Source of the DNA: JAHEEL01 sp964195545
GTDB taxonomy: Bacteria > Actinomycetota > Acidimicrobiia > Spongiisociales > UBA5794
NCBI GenBank assembly: GCA_964195545.1
Contig: CAXMQQ010000077.1
Span: 1 to 23,044 of the forward strand
Direction of reading: 5' to 3'
DNA: 23,044 nucleotides
In this document: piece after piece, positions 1-7,084 of the stretch
Numbering within the stretch: position 1 is the stretch's first letter
How the letters are laid out: each line of letters begins with the position of its first letter
The notes under the pieces: generated by a model
Database searches by the model: none
Told to the model about the DNA's origin: nothing
The model's input: only the letters and a program-made list of their open reading frames with translations
Made by a program: the position numbers and the translations under genes

Positions 1-2
1 TC

Positions 3-713
3 GCTGCCGGGGTCAAGGCTGTGTTCCAGGGTGGCGAGTCGGCGGAGGTTGCAGACGTCTTCTTCCATGGGACCGTCAACTACGAGAAGGGTCTCGGGGT
101 CGACTACCTCAAGCTGACCTCGTGCAACACGACAGGTCTCATCCGTTCGATCGACGCCATCCACAAGGCTGTCGGGGTCTCGAAGACGTTCATCACGATC
201 ATCCGTCGTGTTGCCGATCCGGGCGACACCCATCGCGGTCTCACCAACGTGCTGCAGATGGAGGCCATCCCAAACCACCAAGCTGTTGACCTCATGAACA
301 TCATGGAAGGCGTCGAAGCCACCGGCCTGCTGGTGCACACCCCGGTCACCCACGGCCACATCATCACCATCTCGGCATCGCCGAAGCAGAAGATGTCGGT
401 CGAGGAGGCCATTGCCGCCTTCAAGGCGTATCCGCGGATCATGGTCGTCCGCATCGACGAGGGATTCAACTCGAACACATCACTGTTCCAGTGGGCTCGC
501 TACATGGAGTACCCGCGTGGTGACATGTACGAGATCGGTCTGTTCGAAGAGACCGTCGGTCTTTCTGGTGACGATGTCGTGTTCGCCATCAACATCCCGC
601 AGGAGTCGGTGACGATTCCGGAGACGATCGATGCGGTGCGCGCCTCGTTGGAAATGCAGGCAACGGGTGCCGAGGCGGTTGCGCTGACCGACAAGTACCT
701 CGGGATCAAGTAG
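3..713 (+). CDS. Type II (archaeal-type) glyceraldehyde-3-phosphate dehydrogenase homologue, 5'-truncated by window edge
   Basis: The frame is open from the first bases, so the start lies outside; 236 residues are visible and roughly 100 N-terminal residues (the NAD(P)-binding Rossmann part) are missing. The visible part follows the archaeal type II GAPDH catalytic domain: AGVKAVFQGGE at the start, the active-site Cys in SCNTTGL (fragment residues 40-46), RRVADP, a catalytic-His region HTPVTHGH, and the C-terminal PQESVTIPETIDAVRA and YLGIK blocks. Known family role: oxidation of glyceraldehyde-3-phosphate with NAD(P) and phosphate. The stretch before the catalytic His reads HTPVT where archaeal enzymes, as I remember them, have PTTLM, so the substrate pocket may differ. 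It is first in a run with a Gfo/Idh enzyme, suyAB-like genes and a comC-like gene, with 24 bases to the next gene. That context suggests sulfolactaldehyde, the sulfonate analogue of glyceraldehyde-3-phosphate, as a possible substrate (inference). Confidence 0.85.
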   Translation, partial: AAGVKAVFQGGESAEVADVFFHGTVNYEKGLGVDYLKLTSCNTTGLIRSIDAIHKAVGVSKTFITIIRRVADPGDTHRGLTNVLQMEAIPNHQAVDLMNIMEGVEATGLLVHTPVTHGHIITISASPKQKMSVEEAIAAFKAYPRIMVVRIDEGFNSNTSLFQWARYMEYPRGDMYEIGLFEETVGLSGDDVVFAINIPQESVTIPETIDAVRASLEMQATGAEAVALTDKYLGIK

Positions 714-737
714 CGGGCCCGGCAACAGGAGAGCCAA

Positions 738-1808
738 ATGAGCGACGTGATTCGGTACGGCGTGATCGGTTCCGGGATGATGGGCCTCGAGCACATCAAC
801 AACGTGAACGCGATCGCCAGAGCAGAGGTTGTGGCGATCTCCGATCCTGATGTGACCTCTCGCAAGTACGGCAAGCACGCCGCCGGTATTGACGACTCCA
901 TGGTGTTTGAGAGCCACACCGATCTGCTGGCGGCGGGGATCTGCGATGCCGTAGTGCTGGCTTCGCCGAATCACACGCACGCCGACATCATGGAGGACAT
1001 CCTTGCGGCGGGTGTGCATGTGCTTGTCGAGAAGCCACTGGGGACCTCGGTCGCGGAATGCAGACGCGTTCTCGGCGCGGCCGAGGGTCATCGTGGCGTC
1101 GTGTGGATGGGTCTCGAGTATCGGTACAAGCCACCGATCCAGGCCCTGATCCACGAGGTGCGCGCCGGCGGTGCCGGCAACATCAAAATGGTTGCCATCC
1201 GGGAACACCGGTTCCCGTTCCTCGAGAAGGTGGAGAACTGGAACAGGTTCAACCGCAACACCGGCGGCACGCTGGTGGAGAAATGCTGCCACTTCTTCGA
1301 TCTGATGGTGTTGATCGCAGAATCGAAACCGATTCGGGTCTACGCCTCGGGAGCCCAGGATGTCAATCACCTTGCCGAGAGGTACGACGGCGAGACCCCC
1401 GACATCATCGACAATGCGTATGTCATCGTCGACTTCGAGAACGGCAGCCGCGGTCTTCTCGACCTGTGCATGTTCGCCGAGGGCTCCCGCAACGAGCAGG
1501 AGTTGGCGGTGACGGGCGATGTCGGCAAGATCGAAGCGTTTGTGCCTGAGGCGGTGCTCCGTCTCGGGCGTCGCGCCGAGCGCACCGTCGAAGAACGGCC
1601 AGTGTCCGACGACCATGTGGCGTATGTCGGTCTGCACGAAGGTGCCAGCTACTTGGAGCACGTTGACTTCATCGATGCAATCCGCAACGGTACGCCTCCG
1701 AAGATCACGCTCGAGGACGGTCTGCTCGCCGTGGCGGTTGGAGAAGCCGGCCACCGTTCGATTGACGAGGGCCGACCGGTGACGCTGTCGGAGGTGCTCG
1801 ACGGCTAG
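738..1808 (+). CDS. Gfo/Idh/MocA family NAD(P)-dependent oxidoreductase
   Basis: 356 residues, the usual size for the family. An N-terminal Rossmann fold is shown by YGVIGSGMMG (residues 7-16), and the family's Glu-Lys-Pro motif by VLVEKPL (95-101), where the Lys is catalytic. The second conserved block is GGTLVEKCCHFFDL (176-189), with His185 at the usual catalytic His position. The double Cys and the Glu-Lys before it are a subfamily feature; other members often have Gly-Ala-Leu-x-Asp there. Start ATG 738 has a clear AGGAGAG ribosome site. Family members oxidise or reduce a sugar, inositol or sugar-acid hydroxyl. The true substrate cannot be read from the sequence. Its place between the GAPDH homologue and suyAB suggests it prepares a sugar or C3 sulfonate for the same pathway (inference). 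Confidence 0.85.
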   Translation: MSDVIRYGVIGSGMMGLEHINNVNAIARAEVVAISDPDVTSRKYGKHAAGIDDSMVFESHTDLLAAGICDAVVLASPNHTHADIMEDILAAGVHVLVEKPLGTSVAECRRVLGAAEGHRGVVWMGLEYRYKPPIQALIHEVRAGGAGNIKMVAIREHRFPFLEKVENWNRFNRNTGGTLVEKCCHFFDLMVLIAESKPIRVYASGAQDVNHLAERYDGETPDIIDNAYVIVDFENGSRGLLDLCMFAEGSRNEQELAVTGDVGKIEAFVPEAVLRLGRRAERTVEERPVSDDHVAYVGLHEGASYLEHVDFIDAIRNGTPPKITLEDGLLAVAVGEAGHRSIDEGRPVTLSEVLDG

Positions 1809-1878
1809 ACCCCCTTTGGCAAACGACTGGCAGCAGAAGCCCCGGCCGTAGCAGGCCCCAACCGGAGGTGCCCAGAAC

Positions 1879-2163
1879 ATGAAACCGGACATAGTGATCC
1901 ACGACACCGCCGACTCTGTCGGCGTTGCGGTAGTTGAAGGGATAGAGGCGGGCCAGGAGCTTTCCGTGTGGATCATGGATACGAACGAAACCAAGTCAAT
2001 CGTCGCCAAGGACGCCATCCCGCTTGGTCACAAGATCGCCATGGTCGATCTCGCCGAGGGCGATACGCTCATCAAATACGCCTACGACATCGGCAAGGTC
2101 GTAGAAGCGTGTGGCGAAGGCCACCATGTCCACGTCCACAATGTCAAGACCAAGAAGTGGTAG
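1879..2163 (+). CDS. suyA: SAF-domain small subunit, probable (R)-sulfolactate sulfo-lyase subunit alpha
   Basis: 94 residues forming one SAF domain: IPLGHKIA (47-54), GDTLIKYAYDIG (61-72) and a C-terminal HVHNVKTKKW (85-94). This is the small half of the UxaA/SuyAB group. In SuyAB the two subunits cleave (R)-3-sulfolactate to pyruvate and bisulfite in the cytoplasm; altronate dehydratase carries the same domain fused to the large part. The separate short subunit, its C-terminal HVHN-KTK-W pattern and the adjacent SuyB-like gene favour SuyA over altronate dehydratase. ATG 1879 is preceded by GGAGG at 1863-1867. The 10-base gap to suyB means co-translation of the two subunits is likely. Which substrate is used was inferred from resemblance and context, not measured. 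Confidence 0.75.
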   Translation: MKPDIVIHDTADSVGVAVVEGIEAGQELSVWIMDTNETKSIVAKDAIPLGHKIAMVDLAEGDTLIKYAYDIGKVVEACGEGHHVHVHNVKTKKW

Positions 2164-2173
2164 GGAGAAGACG

Positions 2174-3343
2174 ATGACCACAGAGCGGACTATCAAGGCA
2201 TATCGTCGCGAAAATGGACGCGTCGGCATCCGCAATCACGTCATCATCCTTCCGGTCGATGACATTTCCAATGCTTGCGCCGAGAAGGTCGCCAACAACA
2301 TCGTTGGCACCCTCGCGCTGCCCCATGCCTACGGGCGTCTCCAATTCGGCGCCGACCTCGAGCTGACCTTCGATACCTTGATAGGCACCGGCGCCAACCC
2401 CAATGTCGCCGCTGCCATCGTCATCGGTATCGAGCCAAAGTGGACCCAAAGGGTCGTCGACGGCATCGCCGCTGCCGGCAAACCAGTTGCCGGCTACTCG
2501 ATCGAGGAGCATGGTGACCTCGAGACCGCTGCCGTCGCTGGGCGCAGGGCCCAGGAGTTTGTGCAGTGGGCCACCGAGTTGCAGCGCCAGGAAGTTCCCT
2601 TGCAGGATCTCTGGATCGCCGCCAAGTGTGGTGAGTCCGACACGACATCCGGTCTTGCCAGCAACCCGACCGTTGGCAATCTGATGGACAAGCTGGAGCC
2701 TGAGGGCTCGTATCTGTGTTTTGGTGAAACCTCAGAGCTCACCGGAGCCGAGATGGTCTGTGCCGATCGTGCTGCGACCCCCGAGGTACGCCAGAAGTTC
2801 ATCGATACGTGGAATCGCTATAACGACATGATCGAACGTCACAAGACGAGCGATCTGTCAGACAGCCAGCCAACTGCCGGGAACATCGCCGGCGGGTTGA
2901 CCACCATCGAGGAGAAGGCCTTCGGCAACCTCCAGAAGATCGGCAAGAGATCCAAGTACATCGATGTCCTCGAGCCGGCGCAAGCGCCGACCAAGGGCCC
3001 CGGCCTGTACTTCATGGACACCTCGTCGGCGGCCGCCGAGTGCAACACATTGCAGGCCGCGGCTGGGTTTGCGCTGCATGTCTTCACAACGGGTCAGGGC
3101 AACATCATTGGTCATCCGATCATGCCGGTCATCAAGGTGACGGCAAACCCGAAGACGGCCCGGCTGATGGCCGATCATGTCGACCTGGATGTGTCCGGCT
3201 TGCTCAGCGGCGACATGGTCCTCGACGAGGCGGGTGACGCGCTGATCGACATGGTGGTTCGTACCGCCAACGGTCGGAGCACGGCGGCCGAGACGCTCGG
3301 GCATCGCGAGTTCATCTTCACGAAGCTATATCAGAGCGCCTAG
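2174..3343 (+). CDS. suyB: UxaA-family large subunit, probable (R)-sulfolactate sulfo-lyase subunit beta
   Basis: 389 residues, matching the length of SuyB. It has NGRVGIRN (14-21), KCGESDTTSG (151-160), NIAGGLTTIEEKA (237-249), a MDTSSAAAEC block (281-290) and FTTGQGN (304-310). Altronate and galactarate dehydratases share the first three blocks, but at the fourth they have a different sequence as I recall them, while SuyB carries MD-SSAAAE. That block is the main reason for calling SuyB. I chose ATG 2174, which has GGGAGAAG eight bases upstream, over an upstream in-frame ATG at 2111 that would overlap suyA and add 21 non-homologous residues. The family uses an iron centre. The product sulfite would need export or oxidation, which fits the exporter gene found convergent to this operon. 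Confidence 0.75.
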   Translation: MTTERTIKAYRRENGRVGIRNHVIILPVDDISNACAEKVANNIVGTLALPHAYGRLQFGADLELTFDTLIGTGANPNVAAAIVIGIEPKWTQRVVDGIAAAGKPVAGYSIEEHGDLETAAVAGRRAQEFVQWATELQRQEVPLQDLWIAAKCGESDTTSGLASNPTVGNLMDKLEPEGSYLCFGETSELTGAEMVCADRAATPEVRQKFIDTWNRYNDMIERHKTSDLSDSQPTAGNIAGGLTTIEEKAFGNLQKIGKRSKYIDVLEPAQAPTKGPGLYFMDTSSAAAECNTLQAAAGFALHVFTTGQGNIIGHPIMPVIKVTANPKTARLMADHVDLDVSGLLSGDMVLDEAGDALIDMVVRTANGRSTAAETLGHREFIFTKLYQSA

Positions 3344-3359
3344 GGAACTGAACAACCAA

Positions 3360-3393
3360 CAGAGCCAGCCGGGGCTTGCTCCGAGAGGCTCTG
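3360..3393 (+). other. Hairpin in the suyB-comC gap
   Basis: CAGAGCC (3360-3366) pairs with GGCTCTG (3387-3393) around a 20-base loop that contains a further AGCC/GGCT match. There is no T run, so it looks like an mRNA stabiliser or attenuator between suyB and comC rather than a terminator. The ComC-like ribosome site starts 8 bases after the stem. Confidence 0.4.
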
Positions 3394-3410
3394 TGAAATC
3401 GGGAGTCATC

Positions 3411-4406
3411 ATGATCTGCACCGCAGCGGAACTCGAGAGTCTTGCTACCGAGGTCTTGAAGAAGGCGGGCACCGCCGAACCGGCCGCCGCGTTGGTCGCC
3501 AGAGCGCTGGTGCGCGCCGACCTGGACGGTCTCAACTCGCACGGTCTGGCCCGGCTGAAGTCGTATTCGGCCCAGGTCGCCGCCGGCAAGGTGGTTGGCG
3601 ATGCCGTGCCGGTTATGGAGAAGCTGGGATCTTCTGCTGCCCGTGTCGATGCCAACGATGGGTTCGCCTTCCCCGCCCTCGACCTTGCCATCGATGCTCT
3701 GGTCGAGATGACCGAAGAGACTCCGGTTGCCGGCATCGCTGTCACTAACTCGCACCACTTTGGGGTCGCCGGCCACCACGTGGAGCGGCTTGCCGAACGA
3801 GGTGTGGCCGGCTTGGTCTTCGGCAACTCACCCGCCGGCATTGCCCCGTGGGGAGGGTCGCGGCCGTTGTTCGGGACAAACCCCGTTGCCTTTGGGTTTC
3901 CTCGAGATAGGAAGCCACCTGTCGTCGTGGACCTCTCACTCTCGAAACAAGCTCGCGGCAAGATCAAACTAGCCGCCGACGAAGGACGTGCGATTCCGGA
4001 GGGGTGGGCTCTCGACGCCGACGGCAATCCCACCACTGACGCGCAGGTCGCGATGAGTGGCTCAATGCTTCCCATGGGGGATGCCAAGGGTGCCGCCCTG
4101 GTGCTGGCGGTCGAGATCATGGCGGCGGCGATGACCGGCGCCCACTTCGGCTACGAGGCGAGTTCCTTCTTCGACGACAAGGGCGGTCCACCCCGGGTCG
4201 GCCAGTTCCTGCTCGGCTTCCGCCCGGGGCCGCTCAGCGGCGGAACCTACGCAGAGAGGATCGAGGTGCTGTTGCAGGCTGTACTCGATCAGCCAGGAAC
4301 TCGGCTTCCTGGGGCGAGGCGGCTTGAGATCCGTGACAAATCCATGCGTGATGGCGTTGAACTTCCCGACGAACTGATTGCCTGGGTCGAGGCTGCAGCG
4401 GCATAG
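3411..4406 (+). CDS. comC: Malate/L-lactate dehydrogenase-family oxidoreductase, probable sulfolactate dehydrogenase (ComC-like)
   Basis: 331 residues, usual for the Ldh/MDH type-2 family, an NAD(P)-dependent fold unrelated to classical lactate dehydrogenase. Landmarks are LNSHGLARLK (41-50), NSHHFGVAGHH with the catalytic His (113-123), WGGSRPLFGTNP (147-158), IPEGWALD and the C-terminal block ASSFFDDKGGPP. ComC interconverts (R)-sulfolactate and sulfopyruvate and is found with suyAB in sulfolactate degraders; other family members act on malate, ureidoglycolate or keto-gulonate. ATG 3411 has GGGAG five bases upstream and is preferred to GTG 3393. It lies 67 bases behind suyB, after a short hairpin. 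The name rests on family and neighbours, so an alternative 2-hydroxyacid substrate remains possible. Confidence 0.7.
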   Translation: MICTAAELESLATEVLKKAGTAEPAAALVARALVRADLDGLNSHGLARLKSYSAQVAAGKVVGDAVPVMEKLGSSAARVDANDGFAFPALDLAIDALVEMTEETPVAGIAVTNSHHFGVAGHHVERLAERGVAGLVFGNSPAGIAPWGGSRPLFGTNPVAFGFPRDRKPPVVVDLSLSKQARGKIKLAADEGRAIPEGWALDADGNPTTDAQVAMSGSMLPMGDAKGAALVLAVEIMAAAMTGAHFGYEASSFFDDKGGPPRVGQFLLGFRPGPLSGGTYAERIEVLLQAVLDQPGTRLPGARRLEIRDKSMRDGVELPDELIAWVEAAAA

Positions 4407-4419
4407 AGATACGCACACC

Positions 4420-4557
4420 GTCGAGCGATGAGAGGGGCCGTTGCACCGTCGCCTTGCGATGGCGATACGTCCTGCGAAGTGGACGCCCCCCTCCTCGTCG
4501 CGGGCTCCTCGCGTCCCCCCAGCGAGCTGGGGGGACATGCAACGACCGCGCCTCGAC
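4420..4557. repeat. Palindromic multi-helix intergenic element
   Basis: A nested palindrome lies in the gap between two convergent genes. Outer arms are GTCGAG (4420-4425) with CTCGAC (4552-4557), GAGGGGC (4432-4438) with GCGCCTC (4548-4554, one mismatch), and CGTTGCA (4439-4445) with TGCAACG (4538-4544). Inside are separate hairpins: TCGCC/GGCGA near 4448-4465, CGTCC/GGACG near 4469-4487, and a perfect 10-bp stem GTCCCCCCAG (4513-4522) / CTGGGGGGAC (4527-4536) with loop CGAG. I see no credible protein in it. It could be a bidirectional transcription end, a structured RNA or a dispersed repeat unit. Confidence 0.6.
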
Positions 4558-4741
4558 TAGTCAGAGACCGTGGATTGAGGCTGAGGTGAAGGATCAGGAC
4601 GCGACACCCCGGGGCCTCTTCGACATGGCCGATCTGAAACTGATGCGTCGATCGTACGCGCCGGGAGACCCGTAGCCCAAGTAGTCCACTTCCCGTGGGC
4701 GCCCGGACCGGCCCCATCCCGGGCCGCGTTCGTGGTCCTAG

Positions 4742-4900
4742 TGGTCTGTCGCAGAAATGGGCACCGTGTCTCTCCGGCCCTCGACGCCCCTGGCGGCGTC
4801 CTCCGCCTCGCCGCAGTCCCGACTGCGCCTTCGTCGTGCGTCCTTGCCAGATGACGACGATGCCTCGGAGACACCCAGCCGCCATTTCCGCGACAGACCA
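4742..4900. mobile_element. MITE-like element with 19-bp terminal inverted repeats
   Basis: The left end (4742-4760, tggtctgtcgcagaaatgg) and the reverse complement of the right end (4882-4900) match at 18 of 19 bases. Both ends are flanked by CTAG (4738-4741 and 4901-4904), as expected for a 4-bp target duplication. Further inside, GTGTCTC (about 4766) pairs with GAGACAC (about 4867), and the centre holds CGCAGT/ACTGCG. At 159 bp it has no room for a transposase, so it would have to move in trans. The right CTAG contains the stop codon of the exporter gene, so the element ends exactly at that gene's 3' end and could also act as its terminator. I do not recognise the parent IS family. Confidence 0.65.
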
Positions 4901-6073
4901 CTAGACCGAAGTCAGCGGGGTGAACAGGAACACCAGGCCGATGCTCACGGCGCCAACAGCGACTGCCGCGGCGATCCCCACCAGGAATGGTTTGAATCCG
5001 AGGCCCTTCAACTGCGTGACCGAGGTTCCCAGTCCGACTGCGGCCATTGCCATCGCGAGGCAGTACTCGGCCGTGGTCCGGATCGCATGGACGAGGTCGC
5101 CCCATGCTTCCGCTCCCCAGATGCCGTATGCGGTTCCACCCGATTCGATACCCGCGTCGCCGATCGAGCGGAAGGCGGCCATTGCGAGGAACCCAAGAAT
5201 GAACACCGGCATCATGTCGATGACTCGCGTGCGCTCGCCGGTCTGCTCTCCCTCGCTGTGTTGGCGTCGGACGTACACGTAGGTGATGAGGGGGATGACG
5301 ACGACCATCAGCACATTCCGCACGAGTTTGCTCACGATGGCGATGTCGGCAGCGCTCGGTGACGTGGTGACGTTGAACGACTGGTCGTAGATGAGTCCGG
5401 CACCCGCGACCTGGGCGGTTTCGTGGATCGAGGTGCCGAGGAATAGTCCAACCTGGATCACGTCGCCGCCGAAGATCAGGTTGCCCAAGAACGGGTAGAT
5501 CAGCATGGCGGCGATCCCGAAGACCGTGATGTTTGCGATCGCGTATGCGACCTCTTCATCCTTGGCTCGAATTCCGGGAGCGATCGCCACGATTGCTGTC
5601 GCGCCGCAGATGGCGGTTCCGATGGCGATCAGCGCTCCGAGTCGCTCAGGGAGCCCGAGTCGCCGCGTCGCGACCGTCGCAACTACGAGGCCGGTGAGGA
5701 CCGCCCCAATCACGATCGGGATTCCGAACGCCCCGATCTCGAGCACGTCGCCGATGCTCAGACGGATCCCGAGGAGGATGATGCCCAAACGGAGGAGTTT
5801 CTTGAGACAGAACGTCACTCCGGGGGCGAACACGGTGCTGAGCCCGACGGTGTTGCGAACGACCATGCCCAGAACGATGGCGACAAGGATGAAGCTCACC
5901 AGGCCCTTGAGGCCAAGCAGGGAGTTGACTAGGTCTGCAAGGAGCACCGCTGCAACAACCACTGCGGCGGCCAACGCCACCCCAGGGATGAGCGAAGGAA
6001 CCCGATTGACGGTGGTGCCGAACAGGAGGCTCTCGACCTTGTTCGGCGAACGAGCCTCGGCTTGGTTCGTCAT
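4901..6073 (-). CDS. yeiH: YeiH/UPF0324 family membrane protein (putative sulfate/sulfite exporter, PSE family)
   Basis: 390 residues with about ten hydrophobic helices. Family landmarks are SLIPGVALA at the N-terminus, LLRLGIILLGIRLS, IGTAICGATAIVA, the conserved LGTSIHETAQVAGAG, and IVSKLVRNVLMVVVIP. This family (COG2855) is called a putative sulfate exporter because members such as SuyZ sit beside desulfonating enzymes. Its position convergent to suyAB-comC fits export of sulfite or sulfate released from sulfolactate (inference; transport was never read from sequence). I chose ATG 6073, which has GAGGGAG about 12 bases upstream and leads directly into conserved sequence, over an upstream ATG at 6175 that adds 34 Arg-rich residues. 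Its stop codon lies in the CTAG bordering the MITE-like element. Confidence 0.85.
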   Translation of the reverse strand: MTNQAEARSPNKVESLLFGTTVNRVPSLIPGVALAAAVVVAAVLLADLVNSLLGLKGLVSFILVAIVLGMVVRNTVGLSTVFAPGVTFCLKKLLRLGIILLGIRLSIGDVLEIGAFGIPIVIGAVLTGLVVATVATRRLGLPERLGALIAIGTAICGATAIVAIAPGIRAKDEEVAYAIANITVFGIAAMLIYPFLGNLIFGGDVIQVGLFLGTSIHETAQVAGAGLIYDQSFNVTTSPSAADIAIVSKLVRNVLMVVVIPLITYVYVRRQHSEGEQTGERTRVIDMMPVFILGFLAMAAFRSIGDAGIESGGTAYGIWGAEAWGDLVHAIRTTAEYCLAMAMAAVGLGTSVTQLKGLGFKPFLVGIAAAVAVGAVSIGLVFLFTPLTSV

Positions 6074-6430
6074 TCGGGTTGACCGCTCCCTCTCCCGCTC
6101 CGCGAGCCGATCAGTGGTCACCAGATCATCGTCGCGCCTGGCTGGTCTCCGCAGTTGTGGTCGTAGGACCAGCACAGGCAGGTTAGACCGTGCCGGGTCC
6201 GTCCCCGAAGTCAGGTCTGCGGGCAGTGAACCACGGGTCGTGGCTGAGGACCGACGGATCCACGACCGGACCGTTGGGCCGGACGGATGGGACGGTGAGG
6301 TAGGGCGATCCGAGGGCCGGCCGATCCGGCCGATTCACCTCAACTACCACGATCCCCTCGTTGTAGAGATATCGACGGCTGAGTCCTACTGCGTACTGGC
6401 GCTTGATACGGGGCTCGCGAGGTCGATCGA

Positions 6431-6459
6431 TTGTTGGGGACCCTCCAATCGAGTACGAT
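6431..6459 (+). promoter_or_regulatory. Probable vegetative promoter for small membrane ORFs
   Basis: TTGTTG (6431-6436) and TACGAT (6454-6459) are separated by exactly 17 bases, giving a good sigma-70-type promoter. Transcription would begin near 6466, and a strong GGAGGTG ribosome site with ATG 6492 follows. The region between this and the exporter start (6074-6430) holds GC-rich short repeats such as ggccgatccggccgat but no gene that I can support. Confidence 0.5.
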
Positions 6460-6491
6460 CGAGTCTAGGAAGCGATATTGGAGGTGTTCGC

Positions 6492-6674
6492 ATGGTTTGG
6501 GCACTAGGGGCAGGATCGTTCCTCCTTTTCGTTCTGGCGGTCGTAGGTCTGGTCGAGCTCCTTCCGCACACGTCACACGATGGAGACGTGGCAAGTTGTC
6601 GTCTGGGCCGTAACGATCGTGTTGTTGCCCGTCGTCGGACTGGTGGTCTTCCTCTTCTGGCGACTCTCCCGTAG
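6492..6674 (+). CDS. Small single-helix membrane protein
   Basis: 60 residues; ATG 6492 is preceded by GGAGGTG at 6480-6486, one of the strongest ribosome sites in the window, and by a promoter-like pair at 6431-6459. Residues 4-23 (ALGAGSFLLFVLAVVGLVEL) would span the membrane. After about residue 30 the codon use becomes poor (many T-ending codons) and good coding character switches to the overlapping +1 frame, which starts at 6580. Either there are two overlapping small genes, or this ORF originally continued into that frame and has been shifted. No family recognised. Confidence 0.45.
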   Translation: MVWALGAGSFLLFVLAVVGLVELLPHTSHDGDVASCRLGRNDRVVARRRTGGLPLLATLP

Positions 6675-6714
6675 CGAAGCCATGCAAGATGCGATCGAGT
6701 TCCACGAGCGGTAG
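6580..6714 (+). CDS. Tiny membrane protein overlapping the previous ORF in another frame
   Basis: 44 residues, too short for usual ORF calling. After METWQ comes a hydrophobic helix (VVVWAVTIVLLPVVGLVVFLF), then a charged tail WRLSRSEAMQDAIEFHER. The layout recalls the short PLDc_N-type membrane proteins of actinobacteria (a helix with Leu-Pro-Val-Gly followed by a basic stop). Third codon positions are mostly G or C, unlike the overlapping frame. There is no clear ribosome site; it could be translated by coupling to the ORF starting at 6492. From 6715 to about 7039 I see nothing that supports a gene. Confidence 0.4.
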   Translation: METWQVVVWAVTIVLLPVVGLVVFLFWRLSRSEAMQDAIEFHER

Positions 6715-7039
6715 CCTGGAATGGGCCGGCGCAAGACGACACCACCGTCTTCGTACGCTTGGCGAGGACTCGTACCGGCCGCAAGACCACCTTCAGCCTG
6801 ACCAAGCCGTCATCGGGTTGCGGCGATGTGACAGGGATGTATCTCTGCTCAATCCCCTCACTACCCCTCAGGGTTCCGACAAGAGAATGGCCCTGCGCTC
6901 CAGCCCGCCCATATCGGCTGCACATACGCGTGCCCCGTCTCCTCGGTCGGAGGCTCTGTGAGATCACCGTGTCCGTGGCGCGGTGCATTCCGGGGATGAT
7001 CGGCGCGCCGTGGAAACCGATGCTGCGGTGCTTGTCTCC

Positions 7040-7084
7040 TCACATTGCCCGGGTGTAGGGGTCGGGTGGGTTGGTTCTCTTCAT
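7040..7084 (-). CDS. Possible 14-residue peptide with a perfect ribosome site
   Basis: Reading leftwards, AAGGAGGT is followed by CAC and ATG (7084), opening MKRTNPPDPYTRAM and then TGA. The frame stays open for about 200 codons beyond that stop, so this is either a leader-type peptide or the N-terminus of a gene broken by a nonsense change. The downstream frame shows no recognisable domain. Upstream (about 7100-7250, - strand) is a stretch with good codon bias reading FVDQATNVNRAADELARKL that has no proper start and may be a remnant. Confidence 0.25.
   Translation of the reverse strand: MKRTNPPDPYTRAM

Noticed and set aside
480..2018. 512-residue open frame on the - strand
   Set aside because: It runs opposite the GAPDH-like, Gfo/Idh and suyA genes, which have clear family motifs and ribosome sites; the antisense product has none.
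1879..3343. Altronate or galactarate dehydratase as the identity of the two-subunit enzyme
   Set aside because: Same superfamily, but separate short SAF subunit, the MDTSSAAAEC block and the ComC-like and exporter neighbours fit SuyAB better. Not fully excluded without a tree.
4454..4675. 73-residue + strand frame after comC
   Set aside because: It crosses the palindromic element, has no ribosome site and shows no family resemblance.
5505..6674. 389-residue + strand frame
   Set aside because: Mostly antisense to the YeiH-type exporter and low in complexity (Ala/Thr/Arg/Ser). Only its last 60 residues, from ATG 6492, have a ribosome site and sensible content.
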